From NCBI RefSeq assembly GCF_000513135.1, contig NZ_BAUV01000039.1:1-41193 (forward strand): 41,193 nt of DNA, written 5' to 3'. The DNA comes from Halalkalibacter akibai JCM 9157 (GTDB taxonomy: Bacteria > Bacillota > Bacilli > Bacillales > Bacillaceae_D). Made by a program: the position numbers and the translations under genes. The notes under the pieces are model-generated. The model saw only the letters and a program-made list of their open reading frames with translations. It was not told where the DNA came from and did not search any database. This document shows positions 1 through 9,697 of this stretch, piece after piece. The first letter of the stretch is position 1. Each line of letters opens with the position of its first letter.

Positions 1-60
1 TCACCAGCCGCCCGCGGAAAGCGAAGTGTATTTCCGGAGCGATTGCTACGCTGTAACCAT
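1..60. repeat. Partial dispersed Bacillaceae-type repeat at window edge
   Basis: The reverse complement ends with CGCTTTCCGCGGGCGGCTGG, much more GC-rich than its surroundings. From memory it resembles a dispersed intergenic repeat seen in many Bacillaceae genomes. It is cut by the window edge, so its full extent cannot be judged, and no coding frame runs through it. Confidence 0.45.
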
Positions 61-114
61 CTCTTCGTTTTGATTTCTCGTTATAAAATACTTTCTTGTC
101 CTAGCCTCTTGCAT

Positions 115-1734
115 TTACTCTTGTTCTTTCTTATAGAAGAGACGGGAGACAGCTAAGCCAATACAACCCAGAATTAAAAACAAACTAGCTCTAACAACAA
201 GTGAAACAGTAGGAAGGTCGACAATAATTAGTTTTAAAAGAGTAAAAAAGATTAAAAACATACCAAAAAGGCGAAACATTTTTATATTGCGTACATGACC
301 ATAAATGATGTTAACAGCTGCATATACAATCCAAGTGACAGTTAACATCATTGTTTCCTGACTAGGAATTAAGACTCGAACTAATTGTGATACATAGGCA
401 AGACCAATTAGATTAATAAACACCATTGCGATCAATTGGATTTCATTTTTTACTTTAGTAAAATCATTCATTTGATATAGAACAATAAGTGTAGCAATGA
501 GTGATGACCACGCCAGTGTTTCAATTGAAAACATATGATTAAATGGATGAACAAGTATAGAAAGAACTCCAATAAGATAAATTCCAAATCCAACCCATCT
601 TTGCATCATTGATTGTAGTTGATAACTAAGGTAAATAAATAAGGTTCCTTCGATCAAAAGAAATAATCCTAAAGTCGCTTGGTCAAAAGTGTAAAACAAG
701 TAAAGTAAAAAAGTAAGAGCTGAACTTGTTAACAGGACAGAGCGATCAGGTCGACTCATTTTAAGAAATATAATAAGAATAACATAGCTTAATGCTAAAA
801 TAATTAACCAAAAAGAATAGGAAAATGTTATGAGCATCCAAAAGCTAGTTAGGACTGAACTAGTCAAAAACATCCATGTTGTTTGAGTCTTTAACTTTTT
901 ATGATATAAAAAGGCCAGTAAGAGAATTATGTGTTGAACAAGGACTAGGATCGCAAGAAAGTGAAGCTCAGTCGTCCATTGAATGAGTGCAAACATAAAA
1001 AACGAAACATGGAGCGCGTAACTAACGGTTACGTATAAATATTTATAGTGATGAGCTAAGGCAAGTGCAATAAATGAAAGGGATATAACGAGTTCATATA
1101 AACCAAAAACGAAAAGATTCCCTTGCTCAGATTGAAGTAAAAAAGGTACTAGAAACGCACCAATACTACTTACAATTCCAATACTTTGTGAACGGAAAAA
1201 CGTCGTTAGCCAATATCCGAGCACAACAATGACTATATGAATCAGAGACGCTACAGCTAATGAAAAAAAGCTGTACAAAATATGAGCAGCAAAAGTAGTT
1301 ACAAATAAAACGGCAATAGATCCACCAATTAAGATATTCCCTAATACGATATGATGTTTCTTCACTTGTTTAAAACCGATGAATAAAACGAACATGCTTG
1401 TTAAATAACCAGCGACTATTCGGACGAATTCATTAATGATTCCTAAGTCAGTTCCTGCTTTAAAACCCCAAACCACTCCTAATAGTAAAACAAAAATAAA
1501 TATTCGTGGAAGCCAAATTTGGCCAATTACTTTTTCAAGGTCTTTTTCATTTTTCGTTGAAACTTTTGATTCTAGTTTAGGCTCTAACTCAGACTCTCGT
1601 TCGGAAGTTGGAATAACCGCTAATGTTTCTTGTGGTTTACTAGTAATTGAACTTGAATTTTTGAGGTATTTTAATTCTTCTTCTAATTTAAGCACTCGTT
1701 CTTCTAATTGTTCTATTCGTTCATTGTTTGACAT
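115..1734 (-). CDS. DUF2339-type polytopic membrane protein
   Basis: This is a 539-residue integral membrane protein of unknown function. I chose the ATG at 1734, not the in-frame codon five residues upstream, because GAGAGGTGAG sits just before it. The first 30 or so residues form a charged coiled coil (NNERIEQLEERVLKLEEEL). A Ser/Thr/Glu-rich linker follows, and from about residue 75 nearly the whole protein is hydrophobic helices, probably more than a dozen, ending in KKEQE. An N-terminal coiled coil followed by many transmembrane helices matches the DUF2339 family. It is transcribed away from argR. Substrate and role are unknown. Confidence 0.75.
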   Translation of the reverse strand: MSNNERIEQLEERVLKLEEELKYLKNSSSITSKPQETLAVIPTSERESELEPKLESKVSTKNEKDLEKVIGQIWLPRIFIFVLLLGVVWGFKAGTDLGIINEFVRIVAGYLTSMFVLFIGFKQVKKHHIVLGNILIGGSIAVLFVTTFAAHILYSFFSLAVASLIHIVIVVLGYWLTTFFRSQSIGIVSSIGAFLVPFLLQSEQGNLFVFGLYELVISLSFIALALAHHYKYLYVTVSYALHVSFFMFALIQWTTELHFLAILVLVQHIILLLAFLYHKKLKTQTTWMFLTSSVLTSFWMLITFSYSFWLIILALSYVILIIFLKMSRPDRSVLLTSSALTFLLYLFYTFDQATLGLFLLIEGTLFIYLSYQLQSMMQRWVGFGIYLIGVLSILVHPFNHMFSIETLAWSSLIATLIVLYQMNDFTKVKNEIQLIAMVFINLIGLAYVSQLVRVLIPSQETMMLTVTWIVYAAVNIIYGHVRNIKMFRLFGMFLIFFTLLKLIIVDLPTVSLVVRASLFLILGCIGLAVSRLFYKKEQE

Positions 1735-1910
1735 CAACTCACCTCTCAATTTCTCAAAAATTTAAAAAGACTTTTCATTTAATTGTGTAACATTATACAA
1801 AATTTGTAAACGAATAATTTTTTGTTAACATTTGTCGACTCTTTTGTTGTATTGAAACAAGTTTACGTAGATAATGAAGAAAAGAGATCGAATAAAGATG
1901 GGTGAAATAG

Positions 1911-2360
1911 ATGAATAAAGGACAAAGACACATTAAAATAAGAGATATAATTGCAAATAACGAAATTGAAACACAAGATGATTTGGTTGAGCAGCTTCGT
2001 CTCTCTGGTTACAATGTTACGCAAGCCACGGTTTCTAGAGATATTAAAGAACTACATTTAGTGAAAGTACCAATGCTTGATGGACGCTATAAATACAGCC
2101 TACCAGCAGATCAACGATTTAATCCGTTACAGAAATTAAAACGGTCATTAATGGATAGTTTCGTCAGCATTGATCTTTCTGAAAATCTAATTGTTATGAA
2201 AACTCTTCCTGGTAACGCCAACTCAATTGGAGCGTTAATTGATAATTTGGATTGGGAAGAAATTATGGGAACTATTTGTGGTGATGATACGATTTTGATT
2301 ATATGTAAAAAGCGAGAAGAATGTCCTGCGATAACTCAACGATTTTTAGATATGTTATAA
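1911..2360 (+). CDS. argR: Arginine repressor ArgR/AhrC
   Basis: This is the hexameric arginine-dependent regulator that represses arginine biosynthesis and activates catabolism. The 149 residues fit the family. The N-terminal winged helix includes [20 protein letters not shown] (about 35-54). The C-terminal oligomerisation and arginine-binding domain carries [14 protein letters not shown] (about 120-133), with the GDDT segment that contacts arginine in this family. It lies 13 bases upstream of recN, the standard Bacillus arrangement, so the two are probably co-transcribed. Confidence 0.96.
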   Translation: MNKGQRHIKIRDIIANNEIETQDDLVEQLRLSGYNVTQATVSRDIKELHLVKVPMLDGRYKYSLPADQRFNPLQKLKRSLMDSFVSIDLSENLIVMKTLPGNANSIGALIDNLDWEEIMGTICGDDTILIICKKREECPAITQRFLDML

Positions 2361-2373
2361 GGATGTGACTTGC

Positions 2374-4098
2374 ATGTTAATTGAACTATCAATTAGACAT
2401 TTCGCAATAATTGATGAATTAACGATTCAATTTGAAAAAGGTTTAACTGTTTTAACGGGGGAAACAGGTGCAGGGAAGTCCATTATTATTGATGCTATAG
2501 GTTTAGTGCTAGGTGGTAGAGGTTCCTCAGAATTCGTTCGGTATGGAGAGAAACGTGCTGAGATTGAAGGTTTGTTTATTGTAGATGATGATCACCCTTG
2601 TATTAAGAAAGCGCTCGAATACGGGATTGATGTTCAAGACTCAATGTTTATTTTGAGGCGGAATATTACTTCACAGGGAAAAAGTATTTGCAGAGTAAAT
2701 GGTAAATTAGTTACTTTAGCCATTCTCCGCGAAATTGGACAAGCTCTCGTTGATATTCATGGTCAGCATGAACACCAGGCATTAATGCAAGCAGAGCATC
2801 ATATAGCGATGGTTGATGGATTTGCGCACAAGACTTTAGCGCCAGCATTAAGTGAGTATCAAAGTCTTTTCAAGCAAGCAAAACAACTTCAGAAACAATT
2901 ATTGAGTTTAAATCAAAATGAACAAGAAATGGCGCAGAAATTAGACCTATTTCAATATCAATTGCAGGAAATAGAGCAGGCAAATCTTACACCGAATGAA
3001 GACGAGTTATTAAGCCAAGAACGGCATAAACTGACTCATAGTGAAAAATTGTTTGCTTTGCTTCAAGATAGTTACCTCAGTTTATATGGAGAAGAAAGAG
3101 GTCTTGACTTTTTGTCAACGGCGGTAGCTCACCTTGAAGAAGCAGCTACAATAGATGAAGAATTAAAGGACTTATTTGAATCGGTTAGCAATAGTTTTTA
3201 TTTATTGGAAGAAGCTGCTTTTACGCTTCGAGATCGAGTGGAAAAAATTGAATTTGATCCATCTAGGTTAGAGTTTATTGAAAGTAGGCTTCATGATATT
3301 CAAAGATTAAAAAGAAAATATGGAGCGACTGTTGATGATATTTTAGAGCATGCGGCAAAGGTAGAGGAACAATTAGATACAATTATACACAAAGATGATC
3401 GTATTACTAAACTTCAACAAGAATTAGAAGCATTATGGCAAGATTTGTTTGTAGAAGCTAAAGGACTTACGGAAATTAGAAAACAGGCTGCAACTCAATT
3501 AACAAATAAAATACACGAACAACTCAAATCGTTATATATGGAAAAAACGAAATTTGAAGTTCGAGTTCTTGAGAAATTAGCTAATAAGCAAGCCCCGATT
3601 ATAAATGGAAAGCCGGTTCCTTTTAGCCAAGATGGAATTGATTATATCGAGTTTCATCTATCAACAAATCCTGGAGAACCAATGAAACCTTTATCTAAAG
3701 TAGCCTCCGGTGGTGAAATTTCTAGAATTATGCTAGCTATTAAATCAATCTTCTCAAATCAGCAAGGAGTGACGTCTGTTATTTTTGACGAGGTAGATAC
3801 TGGTGTTAGTGGTCGAGTAGCTCAGGCAATTGCAGAGAAAATCCATATGATTTCACTGGGTTCGCAAGTGTTATGCATTACTCATTTGCCTCAAGTAGCA
3901 GCAATGGCTGATTCACACCTTTATATTCAGAAACAAGAAAAAAATGACCGAGTCAAAACATCAGTTAAGGTTTTAACACTTGAAGAGAAAATTTATGAGA
4001 TCGCGCGTATGATTTCTGGTGTTGAAATCACTGATTTAACCCTTCAGCATGCCAAGGAATTGTTGGAATTAGCTGATCAACTGAAACAACCAGCTTGA
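2374..4098 (+). CDS. recN: DNA repair ATPase RecN
   Basis: RecN is an SMC-like ATPase recruited early to DNA double-strand breaks. The 574-residue product has Walker A GETGAGKS near residue 30, a long coiled coil from about 160 to 380, the ABC signature region ASGGEISRIMLAIK, and Walker B VIFDEVDTG. I chose the ATG at 2374, not the upstream GTG at 2365, because MLIELSIRHFAIIDEL matches the usual RecN N-terminus and AGGA lies 10 bases before it. An intrinsic terminator overlaps the stop codon, which separates argR-recN from spoIVB. Confidence 0.97.
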   Translation: MLIELSIRHFAIIDELTIQFEKGLTVLTGETGAGKSIIIDAIGLVLGGRGSSEFVRYGEKRAEIEGLFIVDDDHPCIKKALEYGIDVQDSMFILRRNITSQGKSICRVNGKLVTLAILREIGQALVDIHGQHEHQALMQAEHHIAMVDGFAHKTLAPALSEYQSLFKQAKQLQKQLLSLNQNEQEMAQKLDLFQYQLQEIEQANLTPNEDELLSQERHKLTHSEKLFALLQDSYLSLYGEERGLDFLSTAVAHLEEAATIDEELKDLFESVSNSFYLLEEAAFTLRDRVEKIEFDPSRLEFIESRLHDIQRLKRKYGATVDDILEHAAKVEEQLDTIIHKDDRITKLQQELEALWQDLFVEAKGLTEIRKQAATQLTNKIHEQLKSLYMEKTKFEVRVLEKLANKQAPIINGKPVPFSQDGIDYIEFHLSTNPGEPMKPLSKVASGGEISRIMLAIKSIFSNQQGVTSVIFDEVDTGVSGRVAQAIAEKIHMISLGSQVLCITHLPQVAAMADSHLYIQKQEKNDRVKTSVKVLTLEEKIYEIARMISGVEITDLTLQHAKELLELADQLKQPA

Positions 4099-4126
4099 AA
4101 AGCTAGCCAAATTAGGTTAGCTTTTT
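4098..4126 (+). terminator. Intrinsic terminator after recN
   Basis: AAAAGCTAGCC and GGTTAGCTTTTT form an 11-bp stem with one wobble pair around a 6-base loop, followed by T-rich sequence. The 5' arm begins in the recN stop codon. Confidence 0.85.
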
Positions 4127-4221
4127 CTTTTTGTTCCAGTTATAAATGTTCCATCTAAAGGCAACATTAGTAATACAGCCAATAATGGAGGTGTGGGCAA
4201 GGAGCTAGGAGAGTGAAGTGA

Positions 4222-5508
4222 GTGAGAGGCGATACATTCAGAAAAGTTATAGGTGTTTTTGTTCTGCTACTCGTAATAAGCTTGGGTTTCTCAAATGAAG
4301 TTAGAGAATGGGCTCATATCCCAACGTCTATGACGGTGTTTGAAGGGGAATTAACGCCAATTGTTGAAGCGACTGAATCATTAAAAGCCGTAACGGTTTC
4401 AACGAATCAACCAGCACAAGCTTTTCAAGCTAGCGGAGTTAGTGAAAATGATGTTGAACAAGTATCTTTAGAAGTTGCCGGCATTCCTGTTAAAAGTATT
4501 GACGTTACAACCTTACCTAAAAAGGAAGTCATTCCAGGTGGACAGTCTATTGGTGTTAAATTAAACACTGAGGGGGTCTTAGTCGTCGGGCATCATTTGG
4601 TTGAAACAGATGATGGAAGTGCATCTCCTGGTGAAACAGCGGGAATTGAAGTCGGTGATATGATTACTGAAATAGACGGGCATGAGATCCAACGAATGAG
4701 CCAAGTAGGTGAATACGTTCAAGCTGCAGGAGACGAAGGACGGACACTAAATATGGTTATAAAACGTGAGCATCAAACATTCGAAAAAGAATTAACGCCA
4801 ATTAAGGCAAAGGGTGAACACTCTTACCGTATGGGCCTTTATATAAGGGATTCCGCTGCAGGGGTAGGAACGTTAACTTTTTATGATCCAGAAACAAAAA
4901 AATACGGGGCATTGGGTCATGTTATTTCTGATGTTGATACTCAAAAACCAATTGTCGTTCATGACGGTCAAATCATTCGTTCATCTGTTACATCCATTGA
5001 AAAAGGAAGTAACGGCGATCCAGGTGAGAAGTTAGCAAGTTTATCTGACAAACGAGAAATTCTTGGTTCAATCGAAAAGAATAGTTCCTTTGGAATTTTT
5101 GGAACACTTAAGGAAGCAAACCTAAAAAATAACATTCATGATAAAAAAATGCCTGTCGCCTTATCAACTCATGTTAAAGAAGGACCAGCTAAAATTTTAA
5201 CAGTTGTTGAAGGTGAAGATGTTGAAGAATATGATATTGAAATTGTTAGCTCAGTCCCTCAAAAACAGCCCGCTACAAAAGGAATGGTTATCAAAGTAAC
5301 GGATCCGAAGTTACTTGAGGCAACGGGTGGCATTGTACAAGGGATGAGCGGAAGTCCAATTATCCAAGATGGGAAAATTATCGGAGCTGTTACACATGTT
5401 TTTGTTAATGATCCAACAAGTGGCTACGGATGTCACATAAGCTGGATGTTAGAAGAAGCAGGAGTAACAGATCATTTCTCAAATAAACAGGAAGCCAAAG
5501 CGAGTTAA
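4222..5508 (+). CDS. spoIVB: SpoIVB serine peptidase (S55)
   Basis: SpoIVB is made in the forespore, crosses into the intermembrane space and cleaves SpoIVFA, which starts pro-sigma-K processing in the mother cell. The 428 residues include an N-terminal membrane anchor (about 8-24), a PDZ domain (about 105-190) and the S55 peptidase domain. The catalytic serine is Ser378 in MSGSPI, with His233 in LGHVISD and an Asp near 361 as likely partners, close to the B. subtilis positions. The GTG start at 4222 is preceded by AGGAG at 4207 and by an in-frame stop at 4219. Its place before spo0A is typical. Confidence 0.96.
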   Translation: MRGDTFRKVIGVFVLLLVISLGFSNEVREWAHIPTSMTVFEGELTPIVEATESLKAVTVSTNQPAQAFQASGVSENDVEQVSLEVAGIPVKSIDVTTLPKKEVIPGGQSIGVKLNTEGVLVVGHHLVETDDGSASPGETAGIEVGDMITEIDGHEIQRMSQVGEYVQAAGDEGRTLNMVIKREHQTFEKELTPIKAKGEHSYRMGLYIRDSAAGVGTLTFYDPETKKYGALGHVISDVDTQKPIVVHDGQIIRSSVTSIEKGSNGDPGEKLASLSDKREILGSIEKNSSFGIFGTLKEANLKNNIHDKKMPVALSTHVKEGPAKILTVVEGEDVEEYDIEIVSSVPQKQPATKGMVIKVTDPKLLEATGGIVQGMSGSPIIQDGKIIGAVTHVFVNDPTSGYGCHISWMLEEAGVTDHFSNKQEAKAS

Positions 5509-5529
5509 ATCGTTTTGGCTTCTTTTCTT
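5491..5529 (+). terminator. Terminator overlapping the spoIVB stop
   Basis: GAAGCCAAAGCGA and TCGTTTTGGCTTC form a 13-bp stem with wobble pairs, followed by TTTTCTT. The 5' arm encodes the last residues of SpoIVB. Confidence 0.8.
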
Positions 5530-5568
5530 CTGCTTATTTTATGGTATGATAAGAGCAGAAAAAGAAAA

Positions 5569-5617
5569 TTCGACAAAAGTAAGACTTCTTTTTTGTCAAA
5601 AAGCGAATAAGGTCGAA
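5569..5617. promoter_or_regulatory. Distal 0A-box cluster upstream of spo0A
   Basis: A perfect inverse Spo0A box (TTCGACA, reading TGTCGAA on the minus strand) lies at 5569-5575. One-mismatch boxes lie at 5594-5600 (TGTCAAA) and 5611-5617 (GGTCGAA). B. subtilis spo0A is controlled by several such operators. Function here is inferred from the motif and position only. Confidence 0.65.
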
Positions 5618-5682
5618 AAAGCTAGGAAAATGGAGTAAATGTAAGGAAATCAAAAAAAAACAAATAAATTCCGAAAAATAAA

Positions 5683-5707
5683 AGGTTTTATAAAGTGTTT
5701 GTCGAAT
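5683..5707 (+). promoter_or_regulatory. Candidate sigma-H promoter overlapping a perfect 0A box
   Basis: AGGTTTT (5683-5689) and GAAT (5704-5707) are 14 bases apart, fitting the AGGAnnT/GAAT form of sigma-H promoters. A perfect 0A box, TGTCGAA (5700-5706), covers the -10. This matches the known sporulation promoter of spo0A, where Spo0A~P acts on its own gene. Assignment is by consensus only. Confidence 0.6.
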
Positions 5708-5752
5708 TAGTATGTTATGACTGAAAAAGTGGATACAGAGGAGGCCTTTTAG

Positions 5753-6553
5753 GTGCAAAAAGTAAATGTTTGTATAGCAGATGATAATCGTGAGTTAGTT
5801 AATTTACTCACTGAATACATATCAGCACAAAATGACATGCAGGTGATTGGAACGGCTTATAACGGGCAAGAATGTTTAGGATTAATTGAAGAGAAAGAAC
5901 CAGATGTCTTAATTTTAGATATTATCATGCCTCATTTAGATGGTTTAGCTGTATTAGAAAGAATCAACAAACTCAATATGAAGAAAAAACCTCATATCAT
6001 TATGCTAACGGCTTTTGGACAGGAAGATGTTACGAAAAAAGCTGTGGATCTAGGGGCGGCTTATTATGTTCTTAAACCATTTGATATGGAAGTATTGATC
6101 ACGAATATTCGTGAGATTAGTGGACAAACAAGAACGTTTGTGCAATCTGCACCTACTAATTCGTTTATTTCAACACCGAGTCAGGTTGAGAATCGTGGTT
6201 TTAACTTGGATGCTAGTATTACTAGCATTATTCATGAAATCGGTGTACCTGCTCACATTAAAGGATACATGTATTTACGCGAAGCGATTACAATGGTTTA
6301 TAACGATATTGAATTATTGGGTTCAATTACAAAAGTGTTATATCCAGACATTGCAAAGAAATTTAACACTACTTCAAGCCGTGTAGAACGTGCAATTAGG
6401 CATGCAATTGAAGTTGCGTGGAGTCGTGGAAATATTGATTCAATTTCGAGCCTTTTTGGATATACAGTAAGCCATACAAAAGCAAAACCTACAAACAGTG
6501 AATTTATCGCAATGGTAGCTGATAAATTAAGAATTGAGCACAAGGTCTCTTGA
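5753..6553 (+). CDS. spo0A: Sporulation master regulator Spo0A
   Basis: Spo0A is the phosphorelay response regulator that commits the cell to sporulation. The 266 residues hold a receiver domain (about 1-120) with acidic pocket Asp10/Asp11, phosphoacceptor Asp56 in [10 protein letters not shown], and Lys in LKPFD. After a variable linker comes the C-terminal DNA-binding domain with its highly conserved helix [19 protein letters not shown]. The GTG start follows GAGGAGG with good spacing and gives the expected [15 protein letters not shown]. It has its own regulatory region and a terminator at 6585. No lesion is seen. Confidence 0.98.
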   Translation: MQKVNVCIADDNRELVNLLTEYISAQNDMQVIGTAYNGQECLGLIEEKEPDVLILDIIMPHLDGLAVLERINKLNMKKKPHIIMLTAFGQEDVTKKAVDLGAAYYVLKPFDMEVLITNIREISGQTRTFVQSAPTNSFISTPSQVENRGFNLDASITSIIHEIGVPAHIKGYMYLREAITMVYNDIELLGSITKVLYPDIAKKFNTTSSRVERAIRHAIEVAWSRGNIDSISSLFGYTVSHTKAKPTNSEFIAMVADKLRIEHKVS

Positions 6554-6584
6554 GGACCAGAAATAATAAATATTTAATTTGGAT

Positions 6585-6628
6585 AAAAGAGTATGCTAAT
6601 CCTTGATGGATGGCATGCTCTTTTATTA
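6585..6628 (+). terminator. Terminator after spo0A
   Basis: AAAAGAGTATGC and GCATGCTCTTTT form a 12-bp stem with one wobble pair around a 16-base loop, ending in TTTTATTATT. Confidence 0.8.
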
Positions 6629-6811
6629 TTGGCTATTTTTGTGATTGATAGGGAAACTTTTCTCGTTGTGAGGAAGGGGTCACTAAGCAATGAGCACACT
6701 CTTTTATAATTAACTTCAAAGGTCCAACGAAAAAAACTCTTTCCCCAAACTCTAATAAATTAGGTGAAATCTGCTTATATTATGAACAAACGGTGCAAAG
6801 AGGGTTTTTCG

Positions 6812-7849
6812 ATGATAAATCTAATTAAAGGACCTATTTACGAACATAAACAAACAAAAAAGTTACTTCATTATTTGCCTAGTAAAAGCATTGTGCTTTT
6901 ATGGCACGAGGATCTTGATGGGGTAGCTGTTAATGGCTTGTTAGAAGCGAAAGTGAAAGCGGTCATTAATGGAAAAACATCAATGAGTGGTCGTTATAAT
7001 CAACATCATGTAAGAACTCTTATTCAAGCCGGTATACCGGTTTTTGATATGACAACACCTGATATAGATAAGAAATCCTTTTATCAAGGTGAGGAGGCTA
7101 TCGTATATTCGAATGAATTATATGTGCAAGCATTTGGAGAGAATGAACCGCACTTTATTTCAAGTTTAGTTTCCTATGATAATGAGTTGTTAGCTAGAAA
7201 AGATCGCCAAGCAGAGGCGAATTATTCAAACCAATTTCAACAATTTGTTTCAAATACACTACAATATGCTGAAAAAGAATGTGATTGGTTTACACAGCAA
7301 CTAGAAGTTCCATCATCATTCAATGCAATTAAAAGTAAAGACGTGTTTATAGTCGCTAGAAATACAAATTATGAAAAAGACGTTAAGGTACTTCGACATG
7401 TTCTAAAGCAAAAGGATAATGTCATTATAGCCGTAGATGGTGCAGCCGATGGATTATTAAAGCATAAAATCTCACCAGATTTTATTATAGGTGATATGGA
7501 TTCTATCAGCGATCGAGCAATCGACTGTGGGGCAATCCTCCTTTGTCACGAACATCCTAATGGACACTCTCCTGGTAGGGATCGACTAAAAGAGTTAGGG
7601 GTAAAGGTCGATGTAATTCGTTTTGTCGGGACTAGTGAGGACGTGGCTATTACGGCAGCATACAATACTGGAGCAAAACAGATTTTTCTGTTAGGTTGTC
7701 GAATAGGAATGGTAGAATTCCTTGAAAAAGGAAGAGCTGGAATGGGGTCTACATGGTTAAGTCGCATTCAAGCTGGTGAAAAAATAACAGATCTAAAAGG
7801 AATTCATACTTTAATGAAAAGAAGACCATTCATTTCATTGGGGATTTAA
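6812..7849 (+). CDS. SteA-like protein with thiamin-pyrophosphokinase-like domain
   Basis: The 345 residues resemble the family annotated as putative cytokinetic ring protein SteA, named in actinobacteria. The N-terminal half includes WHEDLDGVAVNGLLEAKVKA and YNQHHVRTLIQAGIPVFD. The C-terminal half has a TPK-like fold with PDFIIGDMDSIS, where the acidic DMD would bind metal and nucleotide in the kinase family. The end (residues 330-345) has no long hydrophobic helix. I chose ATG 6812 because AAAGAGGG lies just upstream; the longer frame from 6764 lacks a ribosome site. The gene lies between spo0A and two glycosyltransferase genes, which suggests an envelope or division role, but its substrate is unknown. 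Confidence 0.75.
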   Translation: MINLIKGPIYEHKQTKKLLHYLPSKSIVLLWHEDLDGVAVNGLLEAKVKAVINGKTSMSGRYNQHHVRTLIQAGIPVFDMTTPDIDKKSFYQGEEAIVYSNELYVQAFGENEPHFISSLVSYDNELLARKDRQAEANYSNQFQQFVSNTLQYAEKECDWFTQQLEVPSSFNAIKSKDVFIVARNTNYEKDVKVLRHVLKQKDNVIIAVDGAADGLLKHKISPDFIIGDMDSISDRAIDCGAILLCHEHPNGHSPGRDRLKELGVKVDVIRFVGTSEDVAITAAYNTGAKQIFLLGCRIGMVEFLEKGRAGMGSTWLSRIQAGEKITDLKGIHTLMKRRPFISLGI

Positions 7850-7944
7850 TAAACATAACCAGGTGAAACCTTCTTTAATTGAAAGTTTACAAAGTCTACT
7901 TCCTGACAAATGGACGACCTTAAAGAAAAAGGAGGCTTTTAGAC

Positions 7945-8610
7945 ATGATTGAAGTTTCTTATGTGATACCAGCCTTTAATGAAGAAGAACGAATAAGAAA
8001 AACATTGGAAGCGGTAAAGGATATTTCCGTTAATGCAGAAATTATCGTAATAGATGATGGGAGTTCGGATCAAACAGCTGCAATTGCCAACCAAATTGCT
8101 GATACAGTTATTTCTTATTCTCAAAATAAGGGCAAAGGATTCGCTCTTACGCAAGGTTGGAAAATTGCAAAAGGAACTTATATTGTCTGTCTAGATGCTG
8201 ATTTAGGAGAAACAGCTAAAGAGGCAGTGGCGCTACTTGAACCAGTTAGAGACGGGAATGCAGATGTAACGACGTCTATTATCAAAGCAGGGAAAAAGGC
8301 TGGCACAGGTTTCGTGAAGAGAAGAGTTCAGGCGCTAGTATATCATAAAACAGGTGTGAGGTTAGAAGCTCCGTTATCCGGCCAACGTGTATTTCACAGA
8401 AAATGGCTACCAGTGTTGTTAAAGCGTTCATACACTGGCTTTGGGATTGAAACTCAGATGACGATTGATTTGTTACAAAGTGGGGCCATTTATTTAGAAG
8501 TGCCTACAACGATGCAACACCGAGAAATGGGACGAGACGTTAAGGGTTTTTTTCATAGACTAAAGCAATGGTTCGATATTGAAAGACAGCTTAGAGGAGT
8601 TCAATCATGA
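7945..8610 (+). CDS. Family 2 glycosyltransferase
   Basis: This 221-residue GT-A fold transferase begins with the typical nucleotide-sugar strand SYVIPAFNEEERIRKTLEA, then VIDDGSSDQT and the metal-binding LDADLG (about residues 87-92). It has no membrane helices. AAAAAGGAGG precedes the ATG. Its last codons overlap the start of the next gene by four bases, so the two are translationally coupled and probably act together on a lipid-linked sugar. Donor and acceptor cannot be read from the sequence. Confidence 0.9.
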   Translation: MIEVSYVIPAFNEEERIRKTLEAVKDISVNAEIIVIDDGSSDQTAAIANQIADTVISYSQNKGKGFALTQGWKIAKGTYIVCLDADLGETAKEAVALLEPVRDGNADVTTSIIKAGKKAGTGFVKRRVQALVYHKTGVRLEAPLSGQRVFHRKWLPVLLKRSYTGFGIETQMTIDLLQSGAIYLEVPTTMQHREMGRDVKGFFHRLKQWFDIERQLRGVQS

Positions 8611-9401
8611 TTGGATTTTTTATTACTGTACCAATTATCACCTATTTGAGTATGATTGCCTTTCAAAGAATGAATCTTAGTGTGATTAATTTTGAGGGGC
8701 GATATGTTCCTTATAGTCTTGGTGTCATCATTATTTATAGCTATTCGTTTATGTACGCATTTGTTCCGGGAGTAAATCGCTCATTAGCTCTACCTGCTTT
8801 TTTATTTATTTTAACGATTTGGTTGTTAGGTTTTATTGACGACGTCTACGGAAAAACCTATCCAAAAGGGTTAAAAGGTCATGTTAGTTATTTTTTTAAG
8901 CATAAAGTAGTGACAACTGGATTACTGAAGGCTGGTGGCACGATTATTGCTGCTCTTATGTACCTTTGGATAAATGAGTATCCATTTTCGCTTGCGTTTA
9001 TTGTTGCCTTTCTCTTATTAACTGGTTTTCCTCATGTGGTGAACCTATTCGATACTAGACCACTTAGAGTATGGAAATTAACGGTTTGCCTGACAATAGT
9101 CGTGTTAGTTCTAAATCCATTACCATCATTTCTCTTTGTTTTAATGGTCGTAACTGTCTTTTATATTTGGTATGTATTGGAAGGTTATAGAAAAGCGATG
9201 CTAGGAGACAATGGAGCTACTGTAATAGGGGCAATACTTGCTGTAGTTGTTGTCAATCAGCTTTCAATGTTGGCGCAATACCTTATGCTAATTTTTGTTT
9301 TGACGCTGATCTTAGTGGCAGAACGGTATTCTTTTTCAACTATTATTGAACGGTCTAATCTTCTAAAAGCAATAGATGGCATAGGCGTAATCAGAAAATA
9401 A
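8607..9401 (+). CDS. MraY/WecA-like membrane sugar-phosphate transferase
   Basis: This is a 264-residue polytopic membrane protein with about eight hydrophobic segments. It carries hallmarks of the polyprenyl-phosphate sugar-1-phosphate transferases: the acidic LGFIDDVYGK (about residues 73-82), NLFDTRP (about 150) and LGDNGATVIGA (about 200). It is shorter than MraY or WecA (about 320-360 residues) but has no obvious break. It is coupled to the GT2 gene. A lipid carrier substrate is expected from the family; the sugar is unknown. Confidence 0.8.
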   Translation: MIGFFITVPIITYLSMIAFQRMNLSVINFEGRYVPYSLGVIIIYSYSFMYAFVPGVNRSLALPAFLFILTIWLLGFIDDVYGKTYPKGLKGHVSYFFKHKVVTTGLLKAGGTIIAALMYLWINEYPFSLAFIVAFLLLTGFPHVVNLFDTRPLRVWKLTVCLTIVVLVLNPLPSFLFVLMVVTVFYIWYVLEGYRKAMLGDNGATVIGAILAVVVVNQLSMLAQYLMLIFVLTLILVAERYSFSTIIERSNLLKAIDGIGVIRK

Positions 9402-9405
9402 GAAC

Positions 9406-9448
9406 AGGGGTTATCCCAGGTCAATCAAAGACCTTTAGGGATAGCCCT
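9406..9448. terminator. Bidirectional terminator between convergent genes
   Basis: AGGGGTTATCCC and GGGATAGCCCT form a long stem, extended inside by AGGTC/GACCT. It lies between the plus-strand transferase and the minus-strand DUF2627 gene. Confidence 0.8.
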
Positions 9449-9460
9449 TAACTCATTTCT

Positions 9461-9697
9461 TTATTTTTTTTGAAATCTCGGAGCGATCTTACCGTTTTTT
9501 CGGTCACGATAAAAAATAAAGCCACCTATAAAGGTTAAACAAATTCCGAAAAGAATAAGTCCACTAAAAAATTGTAATGTTAAATTAGGGAATGGACTAT
9601 TTAATAACTGAAAAATAGTATCCCTCATAAGTTTTATTCCGTAACCAGCAATGACACCTGGTATGACTAATATTAATAATGCGATAAAACGTCCCAT
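9461..9697 (-). CDS. DUF2627 family small membrane protein
   Basis: This 78-residue protein has two hydrophobic helices (about 3-22 and 41-62) and a basic tail, RDRKNGKIAPRFQKK. Size, topology and position just upstream of bkdR match the DUF2627 (YqzF-like) proteins of Bacillus. Function is unknown. GAAAGAGG lies upstream of the ATG. Confidence 0.7.
   Translation of the reverse strand: MGRFIALLILVIPGVIAGYGIKLMRDTIFQLLNSPFPNLTLQFFSGLILFGICLTFIGGFIFYRDRKNGKIAPRFQKK

Noticed and set aside
1436-1765. Plus-strand open frame of 109 codons
   Set aside because: It lies antisense inside the DUF2339 gene, whose membrane-protein codon pattern explains it; there is no convincing ribosome site.
5534-5758. 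Minus-strand frame upstream of spo0A
   Set aside because: It covers the spo0A regulatory region; its Phe-rich translation comes from A-rich promoter DNA.
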